The notes: generated by a model from the letters alone, not told the origin. A DNA stretch of 64,000 nt from Narthecium ossifragum (GCA_963920575.1 OY986969.1:24839434-24903433); one strand, 5' to 3'; shown: positions 50,310 to 62,043, counted from the stretch's first letter. Numbers and translations are program-made.

Positions 50310-51050
50310 ACCCGATCCAAGTTATGCTCGGATATATCAGACGATCAAGATGAAGCCACGTGGAAGAGAGTAATGGAAGGTGGTGGTTACCGGGTGATTA
50401 GGAGAGAGAACAGTAGTGGGCACGAGTAACCCACTTTTTTTTTTGTTTTTTTTTTTTTGAGCAATTGAGCCCGCAGGCTATGTAGAGTTTATATAGGATC
50501 AAAAAGTCAGTTACAACCATACATCAACAAGAATATCACCCCCCTCACATCAACAAGTATACCAACCAATCCAAAATTGTGAGAACCAATCTGTACTGTC
50601 AAAAAAACCAACCAAAACCACTCCAGGAAATACAACACCTACTATACAACTCCAAACGCCAACAAAACTAGATATCAAGAGGAAAATCCCTTGGTATCTC
50701 AGATCTGGGTGCAAAGACCCAAGAACAGAATCAGCGATGAACCCTGCCTAGATCAGCCAGCCTATCCACTTGTCCCGCAAGATCTCGATGCACAGATCTA
50801 AAGATGACTGTGCCAAAATGTGATGAGATGCTACAAATATCTCTCAAAATATCGCAAAAATCCGTCGGCCAAGACAACCGACCATTGATGCATCCAATAA
50901 GAAAGGAACTATCAGTGGGTTGTGTTCTTTATTTCAATCATATACAACTGATGCATACATGGGGGGAGAAGAAATGGGATAGTTGGGTGGCGGGGTGATT
51001 ACCGTGCCAGGTGGCATTGGAGCCCACCTAGTTAAATCTATATGGGCACC
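50310..51050. repeat. Dispersed repeat A, copy 3, split or doubled
   Basis: 50330-50430 shares GACGATCAAGATGAAGCCACG and GTGATTAGGAGAGAGAA with the copy at 9421. 50970-51050 shares GGGTGATTACCGTGCCAGGTGGC and GGAGCCCACCTA with it. The two parts are separated by poly(T)-led DNA (50435-50960), so one repeat copy appears split by an insertion. Alternatively two partial copies lie close together. Confidence 0.5.
50435..50960 (-). mobile_element. Likely LINE 3' end, minus strand
   Basis: The + strand starts with about 24 T interrupted by one G (50435-50458), meaning a poly(A) tail on the minus strand. About 500 bp of mostly non-repetitive sequence follows, with no long frame. The minus-strand 3' end reads CATAGCCTGCGGGCTCAATT before the A-tail. 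Position within repeat A and the tail point to a 5'-truncated non-LTR retrotransposon. No reverse transcriptase motif survives and I could not find a target duplication. Confidence 0.45.
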
Positions 51051-51421
51051 ATTCCTTTATATGGGTTTTTGCATGCATCTCGAAATAATTTGTTCTCGAA
51101 CAATAACTTTGCAAAAAAATTGATCATGTTTACGTGATTGATCACAATTCTTAGTAATATAAGAGAATTTTGGAAGGCATATACATTCAATTTTGAGCTT
51201 GACAAGATTACCGGCACAATTGGAGTTTATCGAGGGGTATACACGCAAAAGAAAAGAAAAGAAAACAAATGAACACTTGATGCACTTGGGCGGGATACGG
51301 GCCGGCCTTAATGGGCTGAAAGCGAGCAGATCTTGGGTTTCAGCCACTTTGGACCAGATTCAAATGTTTCCGGGCTTTAGGATTTGGTTCGTTTACGAAC
51401 CAAACCACAGTCCTTTCTCCA

Positions 51422-53518
51422 ATGCCGCTCTCCAAACCCATGAGCCCGTGTCCTCCTGGAGGGGTGGTGGCTATAATGAGCAAGCGGAGGAGGGTCAGCC
51501 AACCCTCGGCCGTCTTCTCCACCCCTCCTCCTCCTCCGGCCACCCCACCACCCAAATCGAGATCCGAATCCAACCCCAAAGCACGCCGGTCCCTTCTCCT
51601 TACCGCCCCCTGCGGCGGAGGTGGTGGTGGCGCCGGCGAGTGGGAACCCCTCGGCGTCCCCCTCTCCGAGCTCTCCCTCGATCTAACGCTCCCCACAGGA
51701 CAGACCTTCCGGTGGCGCCGCACGGACGCCGCCGTCTTCACTGGCGTCGTCGGCCCCCATCTCCTCTCCCTCCGCCATCTCGATGGCGGGGCCGCTGCCC
51801 TTCTCCACACTCCCACCGCTTCCTCCAGCGCGGCAGTCCACGCCCTCAAAGACTACCTCAATCTCGGCGTCCCCCTCGCCGAGCTCTGGCGTGACTTCGC
51901 GGACGCCGATCCTCACTTCGCCGAGCTCGCTAAACGATCCGGCGGCGGGGCGCGCGTGCTCCGGCAAGACCCCGTGGAGTGCGTGTTCCAGTTCCTGTGC
52001 TCCTCCAACAATAACATCGGTCGAATCGAGAAAATGGTTGGAGTTCTCGAGTCGTTTGGGAAGCATCTTGGGACTGTAGGGGGTTTGGATTTCTACGAGT
52101 TCCCGACGCTCGAGCGGCTGGAGATGGTGTCGGAGCAGCAGCTCCGGGAGGCTGGGTTTGGTTACAGGTTTGTTCTTTGCTTCCATCTTTTTGTGAAGAA
52201 TTGCCCATTGATCTGGATTGTTTCCTTCAGTGCTATACCAAGTGGTGGTTTTTATCTGGTTGAGCATGAACAGGGCCAAGTACATCGTTGGCACAGTGAA
52301 AGCCTTGCAAGCAAAGCCTGGTGGAGGTGCGGAGTGGCTTGCTTCTCTTCGTGGGTTGGAACTCCCTGAGGTGATTGATGCTCTTTGTGGTTTACCTGGA
52401 GTTGGACCCAAGGTTGCAGCATGCATTGCTCTGTTTTCCTTAGACCAGCATCACGCCATTCCGGTTGATACTCATGTGTGGCAGGTGGGTCTTCGACTAT
52501 GGATTCTCTAGGAAATGTGTTGATTTTGGCAGACCTTCATTTGATTACTTGAACAGCTTCCCATTCGTCAGTTATTCGGATAAGTTTAGTCTTTGGGCTG
52601 ATCAGTAGTAAGGAGATACTTTCAGTCCCCCCATGCCAACTGTTGTCTAGAAAAAGTCAATATTTTGCTGGTTGTGAAGAACATATGTTATTTAGTAAGC
52701 AGTGCCAATGGAAATTTGTTCTTTGAATTTTTAGCGCAGAAATTTCTACAACATATGCGTAGGTTGCGATTCATGAGCTCATTTTATGTTGGCACTTGGC
52801 ACTGTTAGGGTGCGTTTGGTGCGCAGTATCCGCGGAATGGTATTTACAGGTGCGCGCGGACGCCGCGCGAGTTGTGCGGACGCCGAAATCGGGATCCGCC
52901 TTGCGCTCAGGATCCGCCGCGGGATCCAAATGCGTGGATCCTGCGGATTGGAATCCGCGCGTCCCCGGATCCCACGGATTCGCCGGATCCGGGTGCGCCA
53001 AACATGCCCTTATAGTAGAAGAAACCTGGAACTTTGAATGAGACCACACTAGAAGCGCAGAAATCGGATTGTTTTTTGCCTTTAAGAAGTAGAATGAGAT
53101 GAAACACAAATACAGCCAAATGATATTGGACATCCTTCTTAGTTGATTATGTCCATTTTTTAACTCATTGGATACATGTAATCAGATTAAGATTGCTTGG
53201 AACTAGTGACAATCCTGTATTTGATTTTGTCTCACAACTAAGTGCCTGAATTCCTGAATTCTCTGAGCAAATTTGCAGATTGCAACTCGTTATCTCATGC
53301 CTGAGCTTGCGGGCATGCGCTTGTCTCCAAAGCTTTGCTCTCTTGTGTCTAAAGCATTCATGGCAAAGTTCGGGAAATATGCTGGATGGGCGCAGAATGT
53401 ATTCTTCATAGGTGAGTTACCTTCTCAGAAGTTGGCTACAGCTGGAGTACCAAAATCTGCGAAGAATAAGCGTGGGAGGAATGAGGTGGTTGTTGAAGTC
53501 TTATTGGAGAGTGGCTAG
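51422..53518 (+). CDS. OGG1: 8-oxoguanine DNA glycosylase/AP lyase OGG1
   Basis: Base-excision repair enzyme that removes 8-oxoguanine paired with cytosine and nicks the abasic site; nuclear and possibly organellar. Exons 51422-52167, 52274-52484, 53279-53518 give 398 residues from the first ATG. A later ATG at 51476 (MSKRRRVSQPS) matches the start of Arabidopsis OGG1 better and would give 380, so the extra 18 residues are optional. Seen: FPTGQTFRW-like LPTGQTFRWRRT, RVLRQDPVECVFQFLCSSNNN with the Asn pair that contacts DNA, GFGYRAKYI, the helix-hairpin-helix LPGVGPKVAACIALF, and IPVDTHVWQ. Catalytic Lys 295 and Asp 314 (long-form numbering) are spaced 19 apart as in human OGG1 (Lys 249, Asp 268). 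Exon 1 is very GC-rich with a Pro and Gly run. Intact. Confidence 0.95.
52808..53009. mobile_element. GC-rich Tourist-like MITE, copy 2 (BamHI-site-rich)
   Basis: The left end GGGTGCGTTTGGTGCGC and the right end GCGCCAAACATGCCC are inverted repeats, flanked by TTA on both sides (52805-52807, 53010-53012). The core is shared with 16648-16879, including GTGCGGACGCCGAAATCGGG. It contains several GGATCC words. Lies in OGG1 intron 2 (52485-53278). The TTA duplication supports PIF/Harbinger (Tourist). Confidence 0.87.
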
Positions 53519-54629
53519 ATTCATCGGTAGGATTCTTAGTTCTCATCTCAAAGACACTTTTTTTTTGTTGTTGTTCATTCTATTTATCGTCTGCCTATGT
53601 GTGGTTGAACAGTACATTGACACATACGTCTGACCTTACCTTGCAGGAAGGTTGAGTTATGGATCTTCTCACACTTACGTCTAACTACACCCGTTTGCAG
53701 AAGATCTTGCCTATGTGTGGCAACGCATTGAGTTTGCTATTGACTGCATCAAGTCACAATTGATCTCAATCGCTGGTTTTCTCCTCGGCGCCTGGAGTAT
53801 CTTAATTGCTCCTAGCATTTGTATTGTGAGATGGACAAGCTACCCGATTTAATTACTTGTGATTATTGGCTTCCCATTAAAAAGCTAAAACAGTGAATGC
53901 ATGCTAAACAAGCCTTATTATTCTTCAGTTGTCTGCCTTAAATGTGTTCTCTTTTACAGGTTGTTTCTTGAGGTACTAAGTTTTAAGATCCAAAACTTTT
54001 CATCAAGTTGGAATTTGTCCTTGCACGTAATGAAATTAAAAGACAATTAAAACGTTTAGATCATCCTTTTCTTTGCCTTGTTTGATAACAGTGGCATACA
54101 CGTCGCAGCTAGAAAAATCGTCATCTTAACAGAGGGTATCAAGTCAGTACGAGAAGAAGGGTACAATCACAAACCATTGAAATCACTCTGTACATAAAGA
54201 TTCTCATTCAGGGACATTTACAAAACTGCTGCTATGCAATGATGATCATTAATTTAATGCTAAGTTGCTGCAAAACATTCTTAGCACATCTCAAATCCAG
54301 TACTACCACATGTGAGCTTGGGAGTCACCGCCCGGAGAAGATTTTACACAATCATTCACTTAATTTGCTGGCTCATCCCCCTTGATGAATCATGCAAGGT
54401 TAGATCAAAAACCCCACAAGCTCGCTTAAATTCTGCCCTTTCTAACTTACAACCACTGAAAACAAAACGAGACGATTAGAATGGGGAGGAAATCAGCTCT
54501 GTTAGCCTACTGAGCACATTGCATAAAGCAGAAGTGTTTCAGTTGAAAATGTAATGAGATAAGGGTGATTGTCTGTCTGGAAAACCACAAACCTTTCGAA
54601 ATTAGCCATGGGAGATCCTGACAGAAACT
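53519..54629. other. Convergent 3' regions of OGG1 and APRF1
   Basis: About 1.1 kb between two stop codons that face each other. It must include both 3' UTRs. No further gene or clear repeat seen. Confidence 0.45.
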
Positions 54630-57126
54630 CTATTTCATGCCAACAAAGGATCCCAACTTGGACAAGTCTGGAACCCAGAATGATAGTTCAGATGATCCAG
54701 TTGTGAACATAAGACTACCTGGAGCCCATTTAATCGTTGGAGGCTCAGTATCAGTACTGGCCCAACATGCAACCTGAAATCCAAATGTATCACACAGAAG
54801 TTCGATGGGTCAATAAGAAGAAACCAAGATCAAGTGGGAAAGCAGTCAGGGGCATACTGATGCCAACCAAAGAAAATCCTGGAAAGCAGGAGAATGACCT
54901 AAACAGGGATGAAAGTGCAAGTTATTATCAAGCTAAAGAAAGCAATACCTTGCCACTTCTAACACTCCAGCCATGAACACTGCCGTCCCCAGATCCTGTG
55001 AATGAAAGACAAATATCAGCCAACAAGTGCAGATTGCCAAGCAAGAAGACAAGAGCCAAGGGATACTAGTTTTGAAGCTTTATCCAAAAGGAAATATGAG
55101 AACAGAAACACTGAGTCCATTGAGATATATGCAACTTTACCTGATATAATGTACATCCCATCAGGACTGAACGATGCTTCCAAAGTTGATTTGACTGAAA
55201 CTGGCTTAACATTGTATGTTGATAACTAAAAATAGAGAAACAAGTGCACCTCAGGCTAATGTAAAACACACTCGTACTTCCTCGATTTTCAATCATGACT
55301 CATCACTCTATGGCTTAAGAAGTGCAATGAGAAAATATCGTCTACTAAACTTTACAACGTAGGGAACTTACAGCTGTTCCCCGAAAGGAATCAAGCACAT
55401 GAATATGCCCATCTGAGGTAGTTAAAAGCATAAGCCTTCCATCATTGCTGAATTTTAATACATTGGCTTCAGATTTGTCTTTTCCAACAGAGAAGATCTC
55501 AAAAGGTCCCTAGTTAACATAGATCAAGGGTACAATTAGAAACTATATAAGAGTTCATGCATTAGACAAACAAAATCAAAATTACTCACATTCTCAAATT
55601 TTCTCGCATCAAACATACGAATACATCCTCCAAATGCAATTCCAAAAACTATTCCTTGGTCATCATAAGATACAGCAGGCCTGCCATGTACACGTAGAAG
55701 GCCCTGCAATAGATGATTGAATTGACTCAGCTTAGAAAAGCACTCTCACTATTCTTCAAAGAACATATAGTAAGGCTTCTACCTGAGGCTTCTCTGTTCG
55801 TTGATCCCATAGTAGAACAGTCCGATCAAGAGAACCAGAGATAAAGCATTCTTTTCGATGGCATAAAGAAAGGGAAACAACTCTAGAGAAAAAAAACACA
55901 AGATCTCATAGCTAGATATCGCTGAAGTAATTGATTAAACCATCTCGACTCAGAAGCAAGTCGGACATATCACATACCTGTCATGATGCCCTTTAAAATA
56001 GCGCAGGTACTTATTGTCATTCAGAGAAAGTAGCCGCAATGATTCTGCAACATTTTGCTGAATAAGAACTTGCTTTGAACGAAACCATTTCTACGAGTCC
56101 CATCACAAACTTACCATCCCAGCCATTCTTTGAGGAGTAGATAACTGTTGTTGGGTGGTCAGTGAAGGAGACAAGATCAACCCCGTATTTTTTGCTATTA
56201 ATGGTCTTTAAACACCTACACAGACAAGTTTGCAATATAAAGGAGTTCCTCACTATTCAAGGCTAGAACAAAGTAAAGCATATGTGGTGCATGATCAGCT
56301 ATGTGGCAGTTTTAGGATGATTGCCACATCAGAAGGGTCCAATGCAACTAGTCATAAGAAGCCCTTGAAAATTATACTAAGCAAGTGCATTTAGTTAACG
56401 CTTGCATTGGTCTATGGAAGATGACAACTTGCTGGCTTCTCGATATTTGGTAAAAGCAAATATATGCACACCGATCAGATAAGTGTATGTACCATTTTCC
56501 CGCATCAATCCAAAGGTGAGGTTTTAGCTACACTATTGCCAGAGATAAACAAAATTCTGATTGCTTAAAGATGCACGTTGCATCACACATGAGAAAAGAC
56601 AGCCAAAATGAGACCAAATAGCTGTTTCCAAATTATCCTCGTGATTTGAACCATGTAATTGAACAACAAAAGTTTGCAGCTGGCAACAACCTTAAAGCGA
56701 TTTAAACAGTCTGTTCCGTGTTGGTCCAAAAAATGGGCCACCCCATGAACTACCAAGTGAATTCAAGAAAACAGTTTATGGTTTAAGACAGAAGGGAGGG
56801 CATCATGACAGTGACAAGAACATCATTGATTCGAAGCCACAAAGCGATCACAGATAATGGATGCATACATTGCATTCTGAATATCATATAGGCGAATTGA
56901 TTCATCGTCGCTGGCCGTTACCAAATAATTCGTGGTTTTGTGGAAATCCATTGAGCTGATCCTACCATTCTGGAATCGAAATTCGTACGTCAGTAAGATA
57001 AATTAAACTCCACAACACAACGAAAGCAAGGTTTCCAAATCGCACAACGACAACACAATTCAAACGAGGGCGTAAATTTTTCCCATCATAGTTACTCGAA
57101 ATACAATTAATCGGTTAGAGAGAGAG

Positions 57127-57169
<43 letters not shown>

Positions 57170-57242
57170 ATACGTAGTCCCTGAAAGCCATACCGACTTC
57201 CATGCTCTTCACCAACTCGTCGGTTAGCTCCATGGAAACCAT
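54630..57242 (-). CDS. APRF1: WD40 protein of the Swd2/WDR82 type (APRF1-like)
   Basis: Nuclear WD-repeat subunit related to yeast Swd2 and human WDR82, which serve in COMPASS H3K4 methyltransferase and RNA 3'-end complexes. The Arabidopsis APRF1/S2La homologue promotes flowering. Exons from the 5' end: 57174-57242, 56869-56969, 56115-56215, 55978-56044, 55783-55882, 55590-55703, 55372-55509, 55141-55225, 54949-54995, 54630-54773. This gives 321 residues. Motifs: MELTDELVKSMEVGMAFRDY, SMDFHKTTNYLVTASDDESI, GVDLVSFTDHPTTVIYSSKN, YLRYFKGHHDRVVSLSLC, SGSLDRTVLLWDQR, GRPAVSYDDQGIVFGIAFGG, TLEASFSPDGMYIISGSGDG, STDTEPPTIKWAPGSLMF. Seven blades fit a single propeller. The start is the first of two in-frame ATGs (57242). 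Intron 1 opens with a long CT tract. S2Lb, a close paralogue, is the alternative name. Confidence 0.93.
57117..57168. repeat. (GA)n microsatellite at the APRF1 exon 1 donor
   Basis: About 50 bp of GA with one GC interruption. On the transcribed strand it is a CT tract beginning four bases after the exon 1 GTATG donor. Confidence 0.95.
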
Positions 57243-58266
57243 CTTTTAGAGCAACTAAGAAGCAGAGGAGAGAGTCAATCAAGGGCCGTGGTTCTTGATG
57301 CTACGAGGGAAAGCAAAGATTGATGCTATTTGACAAGAAAGGTGGAGGATAGAGTTGGGAAGATAGGAACCTGTGGAGAAATTAGGGTTTTGGGCAACGA
57401 GCTTTGCCGATGTATTTTTAGAGGTGATGAGATCGCCGGCGGAGAGGAACGGTATGCTTTGAGATTCGAAACTAGTTTTTGCGGGTTTGGATTTCGGATC
57501 GCATAGAATGATCTCGACTGTCTTTTGATAAATTGATGCATTAGTACCCTCTAAATTATCCCTAATTTCAAAGTGGTCCCTCATTATTTAGTTTATGCAC
57601 GTAGGTCTACAAATTAAAAATTATTTCAATTTAAGGACATTCCGATAAGTGCTTGTAATTCGTCTCTATGAGATGAGGCCTGAGATTGGGGATGTTTTTG
57701 ACGACAGTATTATTATTATTTTAGCCTAAATTGTTTTATTGCAATCATTATATAGCTACTTTAGCTAGCATATTAATTATTATTAATCCAATGAAGCCAA
57801 GGGATTTTGATTTGCACCGTCTCATACAAATGTGAGCGGTTAGGTTTGAAATCGTTTTAGAGACTATTTAGTTGTGAAAATACGGTGAACTTTATTGTTA
57901 GGTTGTAATTTGTCCAACCGGAATAAAGATTAAAGATTCAATGATAAGAAAATTAAAAGTAATGAAGGAAAAGAAAAAAAATTAAAGTCGTTGATTTCGT
58001 ATCCTCCTGTTGCATATAACAATGATGAAGGCAAGGTTTAGAGCAATCCACATAACATGGAATTTTATCTTCTAGAGAATGGAATGCAATTGGTTCAGCA
58101 TGCCATCCAAAATTCAAGTACATATATGGAGGCAAACTTAGCTGTGATGATTTCAAGTGATCATGGAAGAAGCTGCCAACAGAACGCCAAAAGATCTAAA
58201 AGACCATACAAGTAGGATCAAAGATGAAAAGAAAAGTCTCAGTATCAATCCAAGTTCATGAATGAT
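57243..58266. other. APRF1 promoter and coiled-coil gene 3' region
   Basis: 57243-57550 is the probable APRF1 5' UTR and promoter. From 57907 to 58266 the sequence is nearly identical to 62428-62780 and represents the 3' flank of the duplicated coiled-coil gene. The DNA between is AT-rich with no gene. Confidence 0.5.
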
Positions 58267-59480
58267 TTATTTGCTGAGTGAAGGTGACAGACGATCGCAG
58301 AGCTGATTACATCTAGCGAAGAAGTGACGATCAATCACGACGCAGAGCTGCCTCAAAGCTTCCCTTTTCTCCTCATCGCCAACGACAGACTCGACCACGG
58401 TTTGCAAGCAATTCTCCTCTTTGTTGTTATCATCAACCTGCGCATCTAAACTTTGCAGCTTTTCTTGAAAGATTAAGGCAATTGTTTCCAGGCTGAGCAT
58501 TTCTGCAATTATTTCATCACATTTATGTTTTAGGTCTTCTTTCTCGTGATGCAACCTCACCAACTTTGTGCAACCAGATAAGTGCCTCGAAATATAATGG
58601 CACCCTTCATCAAATATTGAATAAATCTCGCAGAGCACGTCAGCCTGGGATATTATCCAATAATCAACATCTGTATGTATTTGCTCCAGCCTGTTCTCCT
58701 CACAGAACACTTTCCTGGATATTTCCAAGCTCCCGCTCTGGTTCCTCCCGCGTTCTACAATCAATTCTTCTTTGGACTTCTCCGCATCTAGTTTGCACCG
58801 GTTATTTTCAGCTCGACGAGCCGCGGCTTCTTTACTCGGTTCAAAATTAGCCTCAAGCACGGAATCCAAGTTTTCCTGGAACTCATTGTCAGACATCAGC
58901 TGGATTTCGGCTTTGAGGGATCTTTCATCATCCTCATGCTCACTTCTCTGCATAGTGCTAACATATTCAAACCGAGTTGTGTTTATTTCTAGCAATAATT
59001 GTATACTGATTTCTCCCAGACGGCCAACTTTTTTCCGCTCCTGGTTCAACACGTTTTGTAGATTTGCAAATTTCTTCACTTCTTGTTCTACTTCCATCTC
59101 TGAATCCTGAAGTTCCTTTTCAAGGACACTTAGTCGGCCTAATGTGTCCAGTTCTCTTGATTTCTTATGCTCTAGTGCCTCATTCAGATAGCCCAGCTTC
59201 ACATTCGCTTTGGCCAGTTCAACATCTATGTCATCAATTTCAGATTGCAACTTCAAATTTTGTGCCTTGACCTGTTCAACTTCCCTTTCAAGTTCCTCAA
59301 TGATCTTATCATCGGTCTGCTCTTTTCGACTAGTATCAACTAAACCTTTCAATGTTTGTTCCCTTCCACTTTTGAGTTCATCAATGATCTTATCATCAGC
59401 CTGTTTTTCTCGGCTCACGTCAGCCAAACCTTCCAATGTCTGTTCACTTTCAACTTTGGAATCATCAATGTTTTTAGGAG
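57907..59480. repeat. Tandem duplication, copy 1
   Basis: Aligns end to end with 62428-64000 at an offset of about 4514-4520 bases. It spans the 3' flank and the last half of the coiled-coil gene. Differences are a few percent at most by eye, plus a 6-bp (GACCAC) insertion in the other copy. The right end of the similarity is set by the window edge, so the duplicated unit is longer. Confidence 0.92.
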
Positions 59481-61382
59481 TGAGCTCTACATTCTTGCTC
59501 GCATCAGCTAAAACATTCAGACCCTCCAAAATTTCGTCATCTAACGACCTTACATTGACGGGCGAGGTCTTTTCCAGGTAATCAGTAGCTTTCAACAAAT
59601 CATCCAGAGCAGACACATCCTGGTTTGTAGAGCCTACTTCACTTTCTGGATCCCGATACATGATCAGCAGCTCTTCAAATTCTATCTTCAGCATATCTTT
59701 GCTAGTCTGAACCTGTAATATCTCCGAACACTTTTTTCCTGAATCAGAAAAGAGACATGAGATGGATCTTTCCAGTTCTTCTAGCAGTTCTATCAAGCTC
59801 TCGTTGTCAGCTTTCAGTTTCCACAAATAAGAGGATGTTCTCAGGAACTGCTTAATTTTAGAAATCTCTTCCAAGCACCCAGATAACCTCATTTGCAATT
59901 GGTGCCAAATAAACTCTAGTAATGCTCTGTGCACACATCTGTTTAAAGAATATTCTTCTGTAGCTTGACAGAGGTTTAAATCAATGTGCAAGACAAATCG
60001 AATAAGGAGACCTACCCTCATTCTGATGTCTTCTAACGCTGTCTGATATCTTTTATTTCCGGACAAAATCTTTACCTCTCCTCCTTCCTTTATTCTTATA
60101 GTATCAATATTTCTTACGATTTCATTGGCTGACTCAAAATCAGTTGTCCCTTGATCGATACCTAGCTTTTTTATCATGTTATGAGAAGCTATAGTAGCAC
60201 AACTCACGAAGAGATATATGATTCGTGCATGGATACCTACTAAACTGCTTTCCATAAGACAAGCATTGTCCTCGCACGATGCGAGCTTCATATAACATCT
60301 GGAGGCTACAGCAATTCCGTTTTTATCTTCACTGGAATTCAATGCATCACACTGATTGGCCAATTCTAGGTTTGCATCTCCAAGCTCGAAGGACGTTTTT
60401 CTGGTTTCGGTCACTAAGATGGACTCATCGCCTTTGCACTGTTTTCCTTTAGCTCTGGAATCGGTTATCTTTGGAGTATTGCCAGATTGCTCCACACTCG
60501 CAGACACATTAAGCAGATCTCCCTGTCCGTCTTTCCGATTCCTATCAAGTTTCTAAATACTTCAGAAAAATTTAGTCGCAACGTGTGTTTGATTCTATGA
60601 TACATCACACATTACACTATATTCGGGGGAATGCATTTGTCAAATTTAGCACTTGAAAGTAAGCAATTGAGATTAAAGTGTTATTGCGTTATTCATATCA
60701 ACAAACTTCTTATTCTAACAGAAAAGGATAAAGGGATAAGAAAAAGGCAATGATATGTTATGCAGAAAATGCTGTTCAATACGGTAAATACTTCTTTCTC
60801 ATCAGACCTTCACAAGCTAATATTTCTTTATCTTCTATTAGATTACCAAAACAACAGCACCATTTGGACAATTCAAAAGAACAGAACAAGCATTCAGCAG
60901 CTGTATTTATTCTTAGAATGTAAGTTGAAATCATGTTTGCATGTACAATGCTCTTATGACATCCTCCAGACCCATTCCTCGCCTTCAAAACAGCAATACC
61001 CTCTTCACCAATTGGAAAGAAAACAAAATGGTTTCTAGGCTATTATCAATGCATGAACCTTTTTTTTTCTCCTATCCTTTTTGAGAAGAAATAGTGCTGG
61101 AATAACAATTGGGTTTTCTTCATTTGGCCCTTTTCCTACATATCTAGAGAAGAAGATGGGAAGTCAAGAAACAAGGATGTAAGAAGACATGGGATGGGAA
61201 CATCAAGATTCTGGACTCATCAATTGTAAGCAATGGCAAAAGAAAACAGCAGAACCCTCGTAGAGATTTTCTAGACAAAGTTCTATATCTTCCTGCAATG
61301 AAGAAAATCCAAGAAATTCTTTTTTTGAAAAACCAACTCACCTCTGTTTTCCCTTCTTTCCCTTCTTCTTGGGCTTCCCCAT
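58267..61382 (-). CDS. Unrecognised coiled-coil protein with lysine-rich N-terminus (copy 1)
   Basis: I do not recognise this family. Model: exon 1 61342-61382 and exon 2 58267-60541, giving 771 residues. Exon 1 encodes MGKPKKKGKKGKQ followed by a good GTGAG donor. The acceptor GATAG before 60541 restores frame with the big exon, whose longest frame otherwise has no ATG start (it opens with GTG at 60507). The first 25 residues are strongly basic. Residues about 110-330 are mixed helical. Residues about 375-640 form heptad-like coiled coil rich in Glu, Lys and Leu. Two adjacent 28-residue repeats (about 379-406 and 407-434) share EQTL-GL-D-SR--Q-DDKII-EL, and a degenerate third precedes them. 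No membrane segment or signal peptide is obvious. A near-identical copy lies next door. Structural or tethering roles would be guesswork. Confidence 0.7.
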
Positions 61383-61445
61383 TCTGAGAGGATCTTGCAA
61401 CCACGAACCAGAAGATGTTGCTGTAAATGAACGATGCACTCTAGT

Positions 61446-61517
<72 letters not shown>

Positions 61518-62043
61518 ACCGAAGCAAAGAACCTATATGTGGAATTCTGAGGAAATATTTGGAACACAGAAGAGAACTAGTGTAAGTTGTGAATTTAACC
61601 ATGAATTGCCGCTGGTGTGGTGGCAGTTATTACAGTTAAAGAATCATAAGTGTGCGAATATAGAACTGCTCGGCTTGACTCATCTCTTTTTCAAGCAAAA
61701 TCGATACTTTTCCGTAGAAAGAAAGGAAAGCAAAGAGAGGAACTTTAAGATTAGGCATAAATCGATTGATCCTTCCTAATCTCAGCAAAAAGTTGAACCT
61801 TCCCCAAGTTCTAGCGTATAGTTTCCATGTCGACCCACGCAATCTTCTCTAGGGTTAATTTCGATTCCTACGGAGGATTGAAGCGAGCCAAGGCAGTAGC
61901 GAGAGGGTTACCCGTTGAGATTGGGGCTTAGGATAGCGAGATTTTCAAATTATTCATCCAGGAATTCCCCATAAACAGGCTAAATTAACAAGATTGGAAC
62001 CCATAGAGCAATTGGGGGAGAGGGAGGGAGAGAGAGAGCATAC
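61383..62043. other. Upstream region of coiled-coil copy 1 and duplication junction
   Basis: Holds the likely 5' UTR and promoter of coiled-coil copy 1, a long GA microsatellite, then unidentified DNA up to the APRF1 exon relic. The junction between the two duplicated units must lie in this stretch. A GA-rich patch at 62018-62039 directly borders the relic, as the GA tract does in the intact APRF1 gene. Confidence 0.45.
61447..61516. repeat. (AG)n microsatellite, 70 bp
   Basis: Thirty-five uninterrupted AG units, a CT tract on the strand of the coiled-coil gene, about 65 bp before its proposed ATG. Such CT tracts are common in plant 5' UTRs. Confidence 0.95.

Noticed and set aside
50435..50960. 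LTR retrotransposon fragment
   Set aside because: No paired long terminal repeats, primer-binding site or polyprotein motif; the poly(T) start points to a non-LTR element.
51193..51894. 233-codon frame overlapping OGG1 exon 1, and minus-strand frames 51340-51849 and 51683-52426
   Set aside because: Shadow frames of the GC-rich OGG1 exon; the OGG1 frame carries the conserved motifs and proper splice sites.
58566..59581. Plus-strand frames of 68-123 codons opposite the coiled-coil gene
   Set aside because: Ser/Leu/Phe-rich antisense shadows of a Glu/Lys/Leu coiled coil; the same shadows recur in copy 2, which follows from duplication and does not imply function.
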